This document shows, piece after piece, positions 1 through 6,030 of a DNA stretch of 6,030 nt. Position 1 is the stretch's first letter. Each line of letters begins with the position of its first letter. This DNA comes from an uncultured Veillonella sp. Its GTDB lineage: Bacteria > Bacillota > Negativicutes > Veillonellales > Veillonellaceae. The DNA lies in assembly GCA_900552445.1 (NCBI GenBank), contig URZS01000075.1:1-6030 (forward strand). Reading direction: 5' to 3'. A program made the position numbers and the translations under genes. A model generated the notes under the pieces. The model saw only the letters and a program-made list of their open reading frames with translations, did no database searches and was not told where the DNA came from.

Positions 1-455
1 CTGTAGAAAACTTCATTCGTACAGCTAAATCCACAATTACTGGTGAAAATGTACGTGCATTATCTTTCAGAAAAGAATTGAAAGAAAAAATGGATGAATT
101 GTCCTTTGACACATCTTATGCACAACGTTATGTAAATGAAGGTTTCTCTGGTGGTGAACGCAAGAAAAATGAAATTCTTCAAATGTCCATTTTGAATCCT
201 AAATTGGCTATTCTTGATGAAACTGACTCTGGTCTTGACGTAGATGCGGTTCGTATTGTGTCTGAAGGTGTACAACGTTTCCACAACGAAGAAAACGCTG
301 TATTAATCATTACTCACCACAACCAAATCTTACAAAAATTGAACCCTGACTATGTTCATGTACTGATCAACGGTAAAATCGTTAAAACTGGTGATGCTTC
401 TCTTGTACGTGAAATCGAAGAAAAAGGTTACGACGCATACAAAGCATTAGCATAG
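1..455 (+). CDS. sufC: SufC, Fe-S cluster assembly ATPase (5' end cut off by window edge)
   Basis: ABC-type ATPase of the SufBCD complex; cytoplasmic, it drives conformational change of the SufB-SufD scaffold during Fe-S cluster assembly. The frame is open from position 3 to the TAG at 453-455, giving 150 visible residues. About 100 residues including Walker A should lie left of the window. Visible in order: the ABC signature in its SufC form FSGGERKKNEILQM (visible residues 48-61), Walker B plus D-loop LAILDETDSGLD (68-79), and the switch histidine in ITHH (H105). The DETDSGLD wording and the NEILQM run after the signature separate SufC from transporter ATPases. A TTG at 78 could be read as a start, but coding homology continues upstream of it, so it is internal. 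The sufB SD site overlaps the stop codon. Identification is firm; only the N-terminus is unseen. Confidence 0.96.
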   Translation, partial: VENFIRTAKSTITGENVRALSFRKELKEKMDELSFDTSYAQRYVNEGFSGGERKKNEILQMSILNPKLAILDETDSGLDVDAVRIVSEGVQRFHNEENAVLIITHHNQILQKLNPDYVHVLINGKIVKTGDASLVREIEEKGYDAYKALA

Positions 456-463
456 GAGGCACA

Positions 464-1873
464 ATGGAAGAAAGAAAGAAAACCCAAGTCGCGGATATGG
501 ACCGTGGTGTCTACGACATTAAGAATGACTTTGAATATTCTTATATCGCTGATGCTGGTTTAACTGAAGACATTATCCGTGAGATTTGGTCTAATAAAAA
601 TGAACCAGAATGGATGCTAGAGTTTCGTTTGAAATCTTTAGAAATCTATAATCGTATGGGCATTCCTAACTGGATCCCTGATATTTCTGGCTTAGATATG
701 GCTAATATCCATACTTATGTTAAGCCAAAAGTAGATATGAAAGAAAACTGGGACGAAGTTCCAGAAGAAATTAAAAGCACTTTTGACCGTTTAGGTATTC
801 CAGAAGCGGAAAAAACATCTTTAGCTGGTGTTGGTGCTCAGTATGACTCTGAAGTTGTTTATCACAGTATTCAAGAAGATCTTGTAAAACAAGGTGTTAT
901 CTATACTGATATTGAAACAGCTCTTCATGAGCATGAAGAAATCGTTAAAAAATACTGGATGACATTGATTCCTCCTACTGACCATAAATGGGCAGCTCTT
1001 CATGGTGCTGTTTGGTCTGGTGGTTCCTTCGTATATGTTCCAGCAGGCGTACAAGTAGATATTCCATTGCAATCCTACTTCCGCTTGAATGCACCAGGTG
1101 CTGGTCAGTTCGAACATACGATGATCATCGTAGAAGAAGGTGCTAAATTGCACTTTATCGAAGGTTGTTCCGCTCCTAAATATGACGTATCTAACCTTCA
1201 TGCAGGTGCCGTTGAATTGTTCGTAAAAGATAATGCTACATTGCGTTATTCTACAATTGAAAACTGGTCCAAAAATATGTACAACCTTAATACAAAACGT
1301 TGTGTTGTAGGTAAAGGTGGTACTATTGAGTGGGTATCTGGTTCCTTCGGTTCCAAAGTATCTTGCTTGTATCCAATGAGTATCCTTAACGGTGAAGGTG
1401 CACATGCTGAATTTACAGGTGTAACATTTGCTGGTGAAGGCCAATTCCTTGATACAGGTTGTAAAGTGGTTCACAACGCACCATATACAACAAGTAATGT
1501 AAACTCTAAATCTATTTCTAAATCCGGTGGCGCAGCTATCTATCGTGGTCTTTTGAAAATTGGTCCTAATGCTGAGCATTCAAAAGCAACAGTTTCTTGT
1601 GAATCCTTGATGCTTGATGATGAGTCTCAATCCGATACAATTCCAGCAATTATTGTTGAAAACGATAATGTGGACTTAGGTCATGAAGCAAAAATCGGTC
1701 GTATTTCTGACGAAGCGATTTTCTATCTCATGACTCGTGGTATTAGTGAAGAAGAAGCTCGTGCTATGCTTGTTCGTGGCTTCGTAGAGCCAATCTCTAA
1801 AGAATTGCCACTTGAATATGCAGTAGAAATGAACAACCTAATCAATCTTGAATTAGAAGGTTCTATCGGTTAA
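464..1873 (+). CDS. sufB: SufB, Fe-S cluster scaffold subunit
   Basis: Scaffold subunit of the cytoplasmic SufBCD complex, on which the nascent Fe-S cluster is built from SufS/SufU sulfur. The protein has 469 residues, normal for Gram-positive SufB (about 465). The N-terminal helical part (about 1-140) contains the family stretch EPEWMLEFRLKSLEIY. The beta-helix core has HGAVWSGGSFVYVP, EGCSAPKY (C235) and IENWSKNMYNLNTKR. The C-terminal domain has C379 in VSCESLML, which I align with E. coli Cys405 at the SufB-SufD cluster site, followed by LGHEAKIGRI, FYLMTRGISEEEA and the typical ending LEGSIG. The start is ATG 464, with AGGAGG at 454-459 sitting on the sufC stop codon, so translation is probably coupled. 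A second copy of this fold follows as sufD. Nothing is missing or broken. Confidence 0.98.
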   Translation: MEERKKTQVADMDRGVYDIKNDFEYSYIADAGLTEDIIREIWSNKNEPEWMLEFRLKSLEIYNRMGIPNWIPDISGLDMANIHTYVKPKVDMKENWDEVPEEIKSTFDRLGIPEAEKTSLAGVGAQYDSEVVYHSIQEDLVKQGVIYTDIETALHEHEEIVKKYWMTLIPPTDHKWAALHGAVWSGGSFVYVPAGVQVDIPLQSYFRLNAPGAGQFEHTMIIVEEGAKLHFIEGCSAPKYDVSNLHAGAVELFVKDNATLRYSTIENWSKNMYNLNTKRCVVGKGGTIEWVSGSFGSKVSCLYPMSILNGEGAHAEFTGVTFAGEGQFLDTGCKVVHNAPYTTSNVNSKSISKSGGAAIYRGLLKIGPNAEHSKATVSCESLMLDDESQSDTIPAIIVENDNVDLGHEAKIGRISDEAIFYLMTRGISEEEARAMLVRGFVEPISKELPLEYAVEMNNLINLELEGSIG

Positions 1874-1882
1874 GGAGGAATT

Positions 1883-2929
1883 ATGAGCGAATTACTATTT
1901 AATGAACTCCCTAGACCGACGTTCAGATGGTTACGTGTTAACCATACTGTAGGCTCTCTAGTTGGAGAAGATACAGCAGTACAATCTATCGCTGTGGAAG
2001 CGAATGAAAATATACTTTCACCATTGCCTGTAGGCACAGCATTATTAGAAGGCAAATATGAAGGCGCTAATAAAGAAGCTGTTCAAGGTTTGGTGGAAAA
2101 AGCAGAAGGTTACGCTATTAACGTTCCTGCAAATGCAAAAGAAGTTGTAGGTATCCGCATAGATGCTACAGCTCGCGTAGCAAATCGATTCCAATTTATC
2201 GTTGGTGAAGGTGCTGAACTAGAAGTTCAATTTTTTGTGACTGGTTCTGGTGATGCAGTAACTAATGTAAGCTACCTTAACGAATATGATGTTAAAGCAA
2301 CTGGTAAAGTTGTAGTGAAAAAGGTAAATCTTTTACCTGAACATGTACAACATATCGAGCATCGATACACTAAATTAGAAGATAACGCTGATGTTGAATA
2401 TATCAATATCGAAATCGGTGGTAGCGAAAATATCTTGAACTACTATCATGATTTAGTAGGTAAAGAATCTCACATTATTCACGACATTGCTTATCTTGGT
2501 AATAAAGAGCAAAAATTCGATATTTCTATGATTATGAGTCATGGCGGCAAAAAATCTGTCAGCGATATTCATAACTTAGGTGCTCTTAGTGGCAATGCTA
2601 AAAAATCCTTCCGTGGTACCCTTGATTTCCTACATGGTGCAACTGCATCTGAAGGTGCGGAAGAAGATACTTGCTTGTTGTTAGACCCTACTGTAAAATC
2701 TATTTCTTTGCCACTCTTGTTGTGTAAAGAGGACAATGTAGTAGGTAACCATGCAGCAAGTGCAGGCCAAATTGATCATAATAAATTGTTCTACCTCATG
2801 AGCCGTGGCTTTAGTGAAGTAGAAGCTAAACATATTATCGTTGAATCTATGATTCGTCCTATTATTGATCGCATTGGTGATGAAACGATTGAAGAAGCAG
2901 CATTAGCAGCTGTACGTAATAAGATTTAA
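1883..2929 (+). CDS. sufD: SufD, Fe-S cluster scaffold subunit (short form)
   Basis: Paralogue and partner of SufB in the SufBCD scaffold; cytoplasmic. It begins with the SufD-type stretch LPRPTFRWLRVN (residues 9-20). Its C-terminal half carries the SufB/SufD beta-helix pattern (HNLGALSGNAKKSFRGTLDF) and ends with GNHAASAGQID and KLFYLMSRGFSEVEAKHIIVE. H290 in GNHAA corresponds by motif to E. coli SufD His360, the suggested cluster-site ligand facing the SufB cysteine. At 348 residues it is clearly shorter than E. coli (about 423) or B. subtilis (about 437) SufD; the missing part is N-terminal, as in many clostridial-type SufD proteins. The start is ATG 1883 with AAGGAGGA at 1872-1879 overlapping the sufB stop. 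SufD rather than a second SufB is supported by the N-terminal motif, the His in place of the SufB Cys region, and gene position. Confidence 0.95.
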   Translation: MSELLFNELPRPTFRWLRVNHTVGSLVGEDTAVQSIAVEANENILSPLPVGTALLEGKYEGANKEAVQGLVEKAEGYAINVPANAKEVVGIRIDATARVANRFQFIVGEGAELEVQFFVTGSGDAVTNVSYLNEYDVKATGKVVVKKVNLLPEHVQHIEHRYTKLEDNADVEYINIEIGGSENILNYYHDLVGKESHIIHDIAYLGNKEQKFDISMIMSHGGKKSVSDIHNLGALSGNAKKSFRGTLDFLHGATASEGAEEDTCLLLDPTVKSISLPLLLCKEDNVVGNHAASAGQIDHNKLFYLMSRGFSEVEAKHIIVESMIRPIIDRIGDETIEEAALAAVRNKI

Positions 2930-2940
2930 AGAGGCGTTTT

Positions 2941-4170
2941 ATGAGACCTATTGCAGAAGCATATAAAGATTTTCCTATATTACATAAAGAGCATAATGGG
3001 CACCGCGTTATCTATTTAGATAGCGGTGCGACTGCGCAAATCCCTCAAGTTGTAGTGGATCGTGTAGTAGAGCATATGACTCAGCACAATGGTAATCCAC
3101 ATCGTGGTTCCCATGTTTTGGCTATTGAAGCTTCTGAAGCATATGAAAACGCTCGTGATCGTGTAGTGGAATTTATCAATGCCCGTGAGCGAGAAGAGGT
3201 TGTATTTACACGTAATACGACAGAATCTATGAATTTAATTGCCCATAGCTATGGTCTTAATAACCTTAAAGCAGGCGATAAAATCATTATTACTGTAGCT
3301 GAACATCATGCAAACCTTGTTACATGGCAATACGTAGCAGAGCAAACAGGGGCAACCTTAGAATACATGTATCTTGATGAACATGGGCACTTAAAAGCTG
3401 GTGAAATCAATAAAATTGATGAAACTACTAAGATCGTTGCTTTTGCGCACATTAGTAATGTTTTGGGCATGGAGTTCCCTGTAAAAGAATTGACAGAAAA
3501 AGCACACTCTGTTGGTGCTGTTGTCGTTCTTGATGGTGCTCAATCTACGCCTCATAAAAAAATTGACGTTCAAGAACTTGATTGTGATTTCTTTGTATTC
3601 TCTGGCCATAAAATGTGTGCATCCCAAGGTATCGGTGTGCTCTATGGTAAAAGAGAATTATTAGAAGCAATGCCTCCATTCTTATTGGGGGGCGATATGA
3701 TTGAATATGTAAAAGAACAATCTGCTACGTTCAATGAGTTGCCATACAAATTTGAAGCTGGTACACCTAATGCAGATGGTGCTGTTTCCTTACATGCTGC
3801 TATCGATTATTTAGAATCCTTTGGTATGGATGCTATTGAAGCGTATGAAGAAGAATTGGTTGCTTATATTTTACCTAAATTGTTAGAGCTACCGCATGTT
3901 AATGTAATCGGTTCTACAAATCCGAAAGAGAAGCATGGTGTAATTGCTTTCACTATAGATGATGTACATCCTCACGATGTAGCAACTATCTTAGATGCAA
4001 AAGGCATTTGTGTGCGCTCTGGTCACCACTGTGCGCAACCATTAGGTGCATTCTACAATGTATCTGCATCTACTCGTTTAAGTATGTACTTGTACACTCG
4101 TAAGGAAGACCTTGATGCCTTCCTCGAAGTATTGAAGACTGTTCGTTCAGTCATGGGCTTTAAAGATTAG
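2941..4170 (+). CDS. sufS: SufS, group II cysteine desulfurase
   Basis: PLP-dependent enzyme that converts L-cysteine to L-alanine and leaves a persulfide on its catalytic cysteine, which is then passed to SufU. The protein has 409 residues, standard for the family. Visible: YLDSGATAQIP near residue 25-35; EHHANLVTWQ with H123 stacking on PLP; LDGAQS with D198 and Q201; the Schiff-base lysine K224 in FSGHKM; the catalytic cysteine C364 in RSGHHCAQP; and R379 in STRLSMYLY, which binds the substrate carboxylate in the family. C364 and R379 fall on the same numbers as in E. coli SufS. The loop after K224 reads CASQGIG where most homologues have (Y/L/C)GPTGIG. The SD AAAGAGG at 2928-2934 is followed by 6 bases and ATG 2941. 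The neighbouring sufU is the expected sulfur acceptor. Confidence 0.98.
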   Translation: MRPIAEAYKDFPILHKEHNGHRVIYLDSGATAQIPQVVVDRVVEHMTQHNGNPHRGSHVLAIEASEAYENARDRVVEFINAREREEVVFTRNTTESMNLIAHSYGLNNLKAGDKIIITVAEHHANLVTWQYVAEQTGATLEYMYLDEHGHLKAGEINKIDETTKIVAFAHISNVLGMEFPVKELTEKAHSVGAVVVLDGAQSTPHKKIDVQELDCDFFVFSGHKMCASQGIGVLYGKRELLEAMPPFLLGGDMIEYVKEQSATFNELPYKFEAGTPNADGAVSLHAAIDYLESFGMDAIEAYEEELVAYILPKLLELPHVNVIGSTNPKEKHGVIAFTIDDVHPHDVATILDAKGICVRSGHHCAQPLGAFYNVSASTRLSMYLYTRKEDLDAFLEVLKTVRSVMGFKD

Positions 4171-4183
4171 GAGATTACCATCA

Positions 4184-4609
4184 ATGGAAATGGATCAACT
4201 ATATACGGAACTTATTTTGGAACATAACCAAGATAAACGTAATAAACATGAGTTAACTGAATTCACAACTTCTGAACATGGTCATAACCCTAGTTGTGGT
4301 GATGATTTAACATTACAACTTAATGTAGTAGATGGCATTGTAAAAGATGCAGCATATACTGGTTCTGGTTGTGCTATTAGCCAAGCTTCTGCATCTATGA
4401 TGATTGATATTATCAAAGGTAAATCTGTAGAGGAAGCTCTACGCTTGGTTGAAGTTTTCTTAGGTATGATTAAAAAAGAGATTACTGATGAAAACGAGTT
4501 AGAACAATTAGAAGATGCTATGGCATTACAAAATATTTCTAACATGCCAGCTCGTGTTAAATGTGCAGTTCTTGCATGGCATACATTAAAAGAGGCTTTA
4601 AAGAAGTAA
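4184..4609 (+). CDS. sufU: SufU, zinc-dependent sulfur acceptor for SufS
   Basis: Zinc-containing sulfurtransferase that takes the persulfide sulfur from SufS and delivers it to SufBCD in Gram-positive bacteria; it replaces SufE. The protein has 141 residues, close to B. subtilis SufU (147). The zinc site is complete: C38 and D40 in NPSCGDD, C63 in GSGCAIS and C127 in ARVKCAVLAW. The long spacing between C63 and C127 (64 residues) fits SufU, which has an insertion here compared with the scaffold IscU. The start is ATG 4184, with AGGAG at 4169-4173 ten bases upstream; the next in-frame ATG at 4190 is 16 bases away and less likely. It is the last Suf gene of the operon; the following gene starts one base after its stop codon. 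Confidence 0.97.
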   Translation: MEMDQLYTELILEHNQDKRNKHELTEFTTSEHGHNPSCGDDLTLQLNVVDGIVKDAAYTGSGCAISQASASMMIDIIKGKSVEEALRLVEVFLGMIKKEITDENELEQLEDAMALQNISNMPARVKCAVLAWHTLKEALKK

Positions 4610-4610
4610 T

Positions 4611-5294
4611 ATGAAAAAGACAATATTATTTGACTTAGATGGTACTTTGACAGACTCTCAAGAAGGCATTTTAAAAAGTATTAAGTTTGCCTTAGAACAT
4701 TTTGGCTATGACATACCTGATGAAGAAACACTACAATTGTTCTTAGGACCACCATTGGTAGATGCCTTCCAAGAACATTGTGGTATGACTTTTGAGCAAG
4801 CTGAAGAAACATACTTCAAGTTTCGTGAACGGTATGGAACGATTGGTAAGTTTGAAAATACAGTATATCCAAATATTGTAGACTTATTGGCTAAATGTAA
4901 AACTGAACAATATACGATTGCTTTGGCTACGGCAAAGCCAGAACATTATGCTAAGGATATTTTAGATCATTTTGAATTGACACCTTACTTTGATGTAATC
5001 GTTGGTGCTAATTATGAAAGTGGATTGTTGCACAAGAAGGAGATTCTTGAAAAAGCTCTTGAACTTTGTGGTAATCCATTAACTGATGAAAATGGTAATC
5101 GTATGGCATTCATGGTTGGGGATCGTAAGTATGATGTAGAAGCAGCTAATGAACTTGGCTGTATTTCCGTCGGTGTTACTTATGGTTATGGTACAGAAGC
5201 AGAACTAAAAGAAGCTGATGCCGAATATCTCTGTGATGACGTTGATGAAATTGCAGATGTTCTCGATCTTGAAGCATTAATGGTTCGTAGATAA
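4611..5294 (+). CDS. HAD-superfamily hydrolase, phosphoglycolate phosphatase-like
   Basis: Cytoplasmic phosphatase of the haloacid dehalogenase superfamily, Gph/COG0546-like, 227 residues. Motif I is FDLDGTLTDS with nucleophile D8 and acid/base D10; motif II threonine is T107 in LATAKP; the motif III lysine is K142 or K143 in LLHKKEIL; motif IV is MVGDRKYDVEAA with D171 and D175. The helical cap (about 15-90) contains FLGPPL, a feature of the Gph-like branch. The substrate cannot be read from sequence: phosphoglycolate, pyrophosphate, nucleotides or sugar phosphates are all possible. The start ATG 4611 lies one base after the sufU stop and has only a weak SD (AAAGAAG, 4600-4606), so its translation may depend on ribosomes finishing sufU. 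It is followed by a strong terminator and is thus the last gene of the suf transcript. No known role in Fe-S assembly. Confidence 0.9.
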   Translation: MKKTILFDLDGTLTDSQEGILKSIKFALEHFGYDIPDEETLQLFLGPPLVDAFQEHCGMTFEQAEETYFKFRERYGTIGKFENTVYPNIVDLLAKCKTEQYTIALATAKPEHYAKDILDHFELTPYFDVIVGANYESGLLHKKEILEKALELCGNPLTDENGNRMAFMVGDRKYDVEAANELGCISVGVTYGYGTEAELKEADAEYLCDDVDEIADVLDLEALMVRR

Positions 5295-5310
5295 GTAGAT
5301 AATAACACAT

Positions 5311-5342
5311 AAAAGAGCTAGAGGATTACCTCTAGCTTTTTT
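5311..5342 (+). terminator. Rho-independent terminator of the suf operon
   Basis: A perfect 8-bp stem GCTAGAGG (5317-5324) / CCTCTAGC (5329-5336) with the 4-base loop ATTA is followed by six T (5337-5342). The A-rich left flank (5311-5316) can extend the stem by pairing into the T run. It sits 16 bases after the stop codon of the HAD gene, where the operon should end. Confidence 0.92.
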
Positions 5343-5428
5343 GTAAATATGATTTATTAATTTTCTAGTTTGTCATATTGTTTTCTCATAATTTAATATG
5401 TAAGAACAACTGTAATTACGATTATAAT

Positions 5429-5458
5429 AAAAGGACTGACCATGAGGTCAGTCCTTTT
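5429..5458 (-). terminator. Terminator of the - strand gene, probably bidirectional
   Basis: A perfect 9-bp GC-containing stem GGACTGACC (5433-5441) / GGTCAGTCC (5446-5454) with loop ATGA is flanked by AAAA on the left and TTTT on the right, so it can work in either direction. On the - strand it begins three bases after the stop codon of the SpeD-like gene and runs into TTTTATTATAAT. On the + strand it would catch read-through past the first terminator. Confidence 0.88.
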
Positions 5459-5461
5459 GTG

Positions 5462-5968
5462 CTATTTTTTTAAGCCGCTTTTTTTAGCTAATGTTTTAAT
5501 AACCTTAGCACTTTGTTTTTTCAATTTGCCGCCTGTTTGTTTGAGTTGAATTCTTGTGCGAGATACGCGACCAAGAGTTGTGATTTTAGTTTTACGACGG
5601 GGCTTCATATCTCGTTCGTTACCAAAGTCACCACGTTGTACACTCGTTGCTTTTACCTTTTCTGCTCTGAAAGATTTACGCAATGCTTTCATAATTAACG
5701 TAAGCGGTAAAGATTGCTCGAAGGAGTACAAATCAACTGCTACATAACCTAATGCAGGATATGTGTGCAATGTAAAGTGAAAGCCTGGTGCAACAGAAAG
5801 GAGGGCGATCTCCTCGTCCATAACCTGACAACTGATTTCATCAACATCAAGTTCAGCTAAATCAAATGCAGTAGCTACACTTTCTTGTACAGCCGTAGCG
5901 GATGAAATTGCATCTTCGTCACAGGAATATAAATCAATTAACAATTCTTGTCCTAATGCTTCTGCCAT
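5462..5968 (-). CDS. S-adenosylmethionine decarboxylase-like protein lacking catalytic residues, with basic tail
   Basis: A 168-residue protein. Residues 1-115 match the bacterial SpeD/SpeH fold: LGQELLIDLYSCD near the start, then FHFTLHTYPALGYVAVDLY (63-81), and RGDF where SpeD has its late RG motif. True SpeD proenzymes cut themselves at Glu-Ser and turn the serine into a pyruvoyl cofactor. From my recollection of Thermotoga maritima SpeD, the alignment is ungapped here, with S55 replaced by Ala, E62 by Gly, S63 by Phe and proton-donor C83 by Phe; only H68 is kept. Self-processing and decarboxylation are therefore not expected. Residues 119-168 are a Lys/Arg-rich extension absent from SpeD. 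The start is set at ATG 5968, because it has an SD site (5976-5981), the homology begins there, and the in-frame ATG at 6001 lies against the promoter. It is probably a single-gene transcript. Function unknown; a partner or regulator of polyamine metabolism is only a guess. An automatic label of active AdoMet decarboxylase would be doubtful. Confidence 0.82.
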   Translation of the reverse strand: MAEALGQELLIDLYSCDEDAISSATAVQESVATAFDLAELDVDEISCQVMDEEIALLSVAPGFHFTLHTYPALGYVAVDLYSFEQSLPLTLIMKALRKSFRAEKVKATSVQRGDFGNERDMKPRRKTKITTLGRVSRTRIQLKQTGGKLKKQSAKVIKTLAKKSGLKK

Positions 5969-5975
5969 AATTACA

Positions 5976-5981
5976 CCTTCT
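5976..5981 (-). promoter_or_regulatory. Ribosome binding site that fixes the start of the SpeD-like gene
   Basis: On the - strand AGAAGG stands 7 bases before ATG 5968. The upstream in-frame ATG at 6001 has no SD-like sequence before it, so this site decides for the shorter, 168-residue protein. Confidence 0.8.
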
Positions 5982-6003
5982 TTCGGAATATAATATCTCA
6001 TTT

Positions 6004-6030
6004 ATTATACATAGAATTAAAGATTAAGTC
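6004..6030 (-). promoter_or_regulatory. Sigma-A-type promoter of the SpeD-like gene (-35 box partly outside window)
   Basis: On the - strand a perfect TATAAT -10 box occupies 6004-6009. Seventeen bases further upstream the window ends with GACT (6027-6030), which would be the last four bases of a TTGACT -35 box if the two unseen bases are TT. The expected transcription start is near 5997, leaving a leader of about 30 bases that contains the SD site. This is too short for a riboswitch. Confidence 0.65.

Noticed and set aside
78..80. TTG at 78 as a start codon of a short ATPase
   Set aside because: The same frame is open back to position 3 and reads as SufC sequence, so the gene simply enters from outside the window.
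821..1579. 252-codon open frame on the - strand inside sufB
   Set aside because: It lies fully antisense to a clear sufB, has a Cys/Phe/Thr-rich composition without any recognisable motif, and no promoter or SD of note. It is a shadow of sufB codon usage.
4282..4623. 113-codon open frame on the - strand across sufU
   Set aside because: Antisense to intact sufU with all zinc ligands; Ser/Ile-rich product without motifs.
5370..5458. Possible small RNA: TTGTCA, 16 bases, TTTAAT, then a terminator hairpin
   Set aside because: The boxes are weak in very AT-rich DNA where such matches occur by chance, and the hairpin is already explained as the terminator of the convergent gene. The TATAAT at 5423-5428 is part of that terminator's flank and lacks a -35 box.
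5513..5747. Two overlapping + strand open frames opposite the SpeD-like gene
   Set aside because: Both are antisense to the gene with promoter, SD and terminator on the - strand; they carry no motif and no good SD site.
5969..5997. SAM riboswitch in front of the SpeD-like gene
   Set aside because: The leader predicted from the promoter is only about 30 bases and is filled by the SD site; there is no room for a structured aptamer.
1..6030. CRISPR array, insertion sequence, tRNA/rRNA or prophage signal
   Set aside because: I saw no direct repeat array, transposase, inverted-repeat boundary or structural RNA pattern; the window is almost fully covered by chromosomal genes.

Overview
The window looks like chromosomal DNA of a low-GC Firmicute-type anaerobe. 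The Suf set has the Gram-positive composition (SufU, no SufE or SufA), the coding is AT-rich, and Shine-Dalgarno sites are strong. My best guess is Negativicutes, in the Veillonella neighbourhood. This placement is inference from protein style and base composition, not from a search.

Positions 1-5294 (+ strand) hold a tightly packed operon for iron-sulfur cluster assembly. It runs sufC (5' end outside the window), sufB, sufD, sufS and sufU, followed one base later by a HAD-superfamily phosphatase of the Gph type. Gaps are 1-13 bases, and the SD sites of sufB and sufD overlap the stop codon of the preceding gene, so co-transcription and translational coupling are likely. SufS removes sulfur from cysteine, SufU accepts it, and the SufBCD ATPase-scaffold builds and releases the cluster. 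The active-site residues expected in the visible parts of SufC, SufB, SufD, SufS and SufU are all present. The order C-B-D-S-U differs from the C-D-S-U-B order of Bacillus and Staphylococcus. The phosphatase has no obvious role in the pathway.

Positions 5295-5461 form a convergent intergenic region with two hairpin-plus-T-run terminators. The first ends the suf operon. The second is nearly symmetric and lies directly after the stop codon of the gene on the - strand.

Positions 5462-5968 (- strand) encode a protein with the fold signature of S-adenosylmethionine decarboxylase (SpeD/SpeH). The residues that define the enzyme are replaced, including the serine that becomes the pyruvoyl cofactor and the proton-donor cysteine. 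A lysine/arginine-rich tail of about 50 residues is appended. A sigma-A-type promoter lies just upstream at the right edge and shows that the in-frame ATG at 6001 is not the start. This gene is the most unusual item in the window; the rest is well-understood core metabolism.
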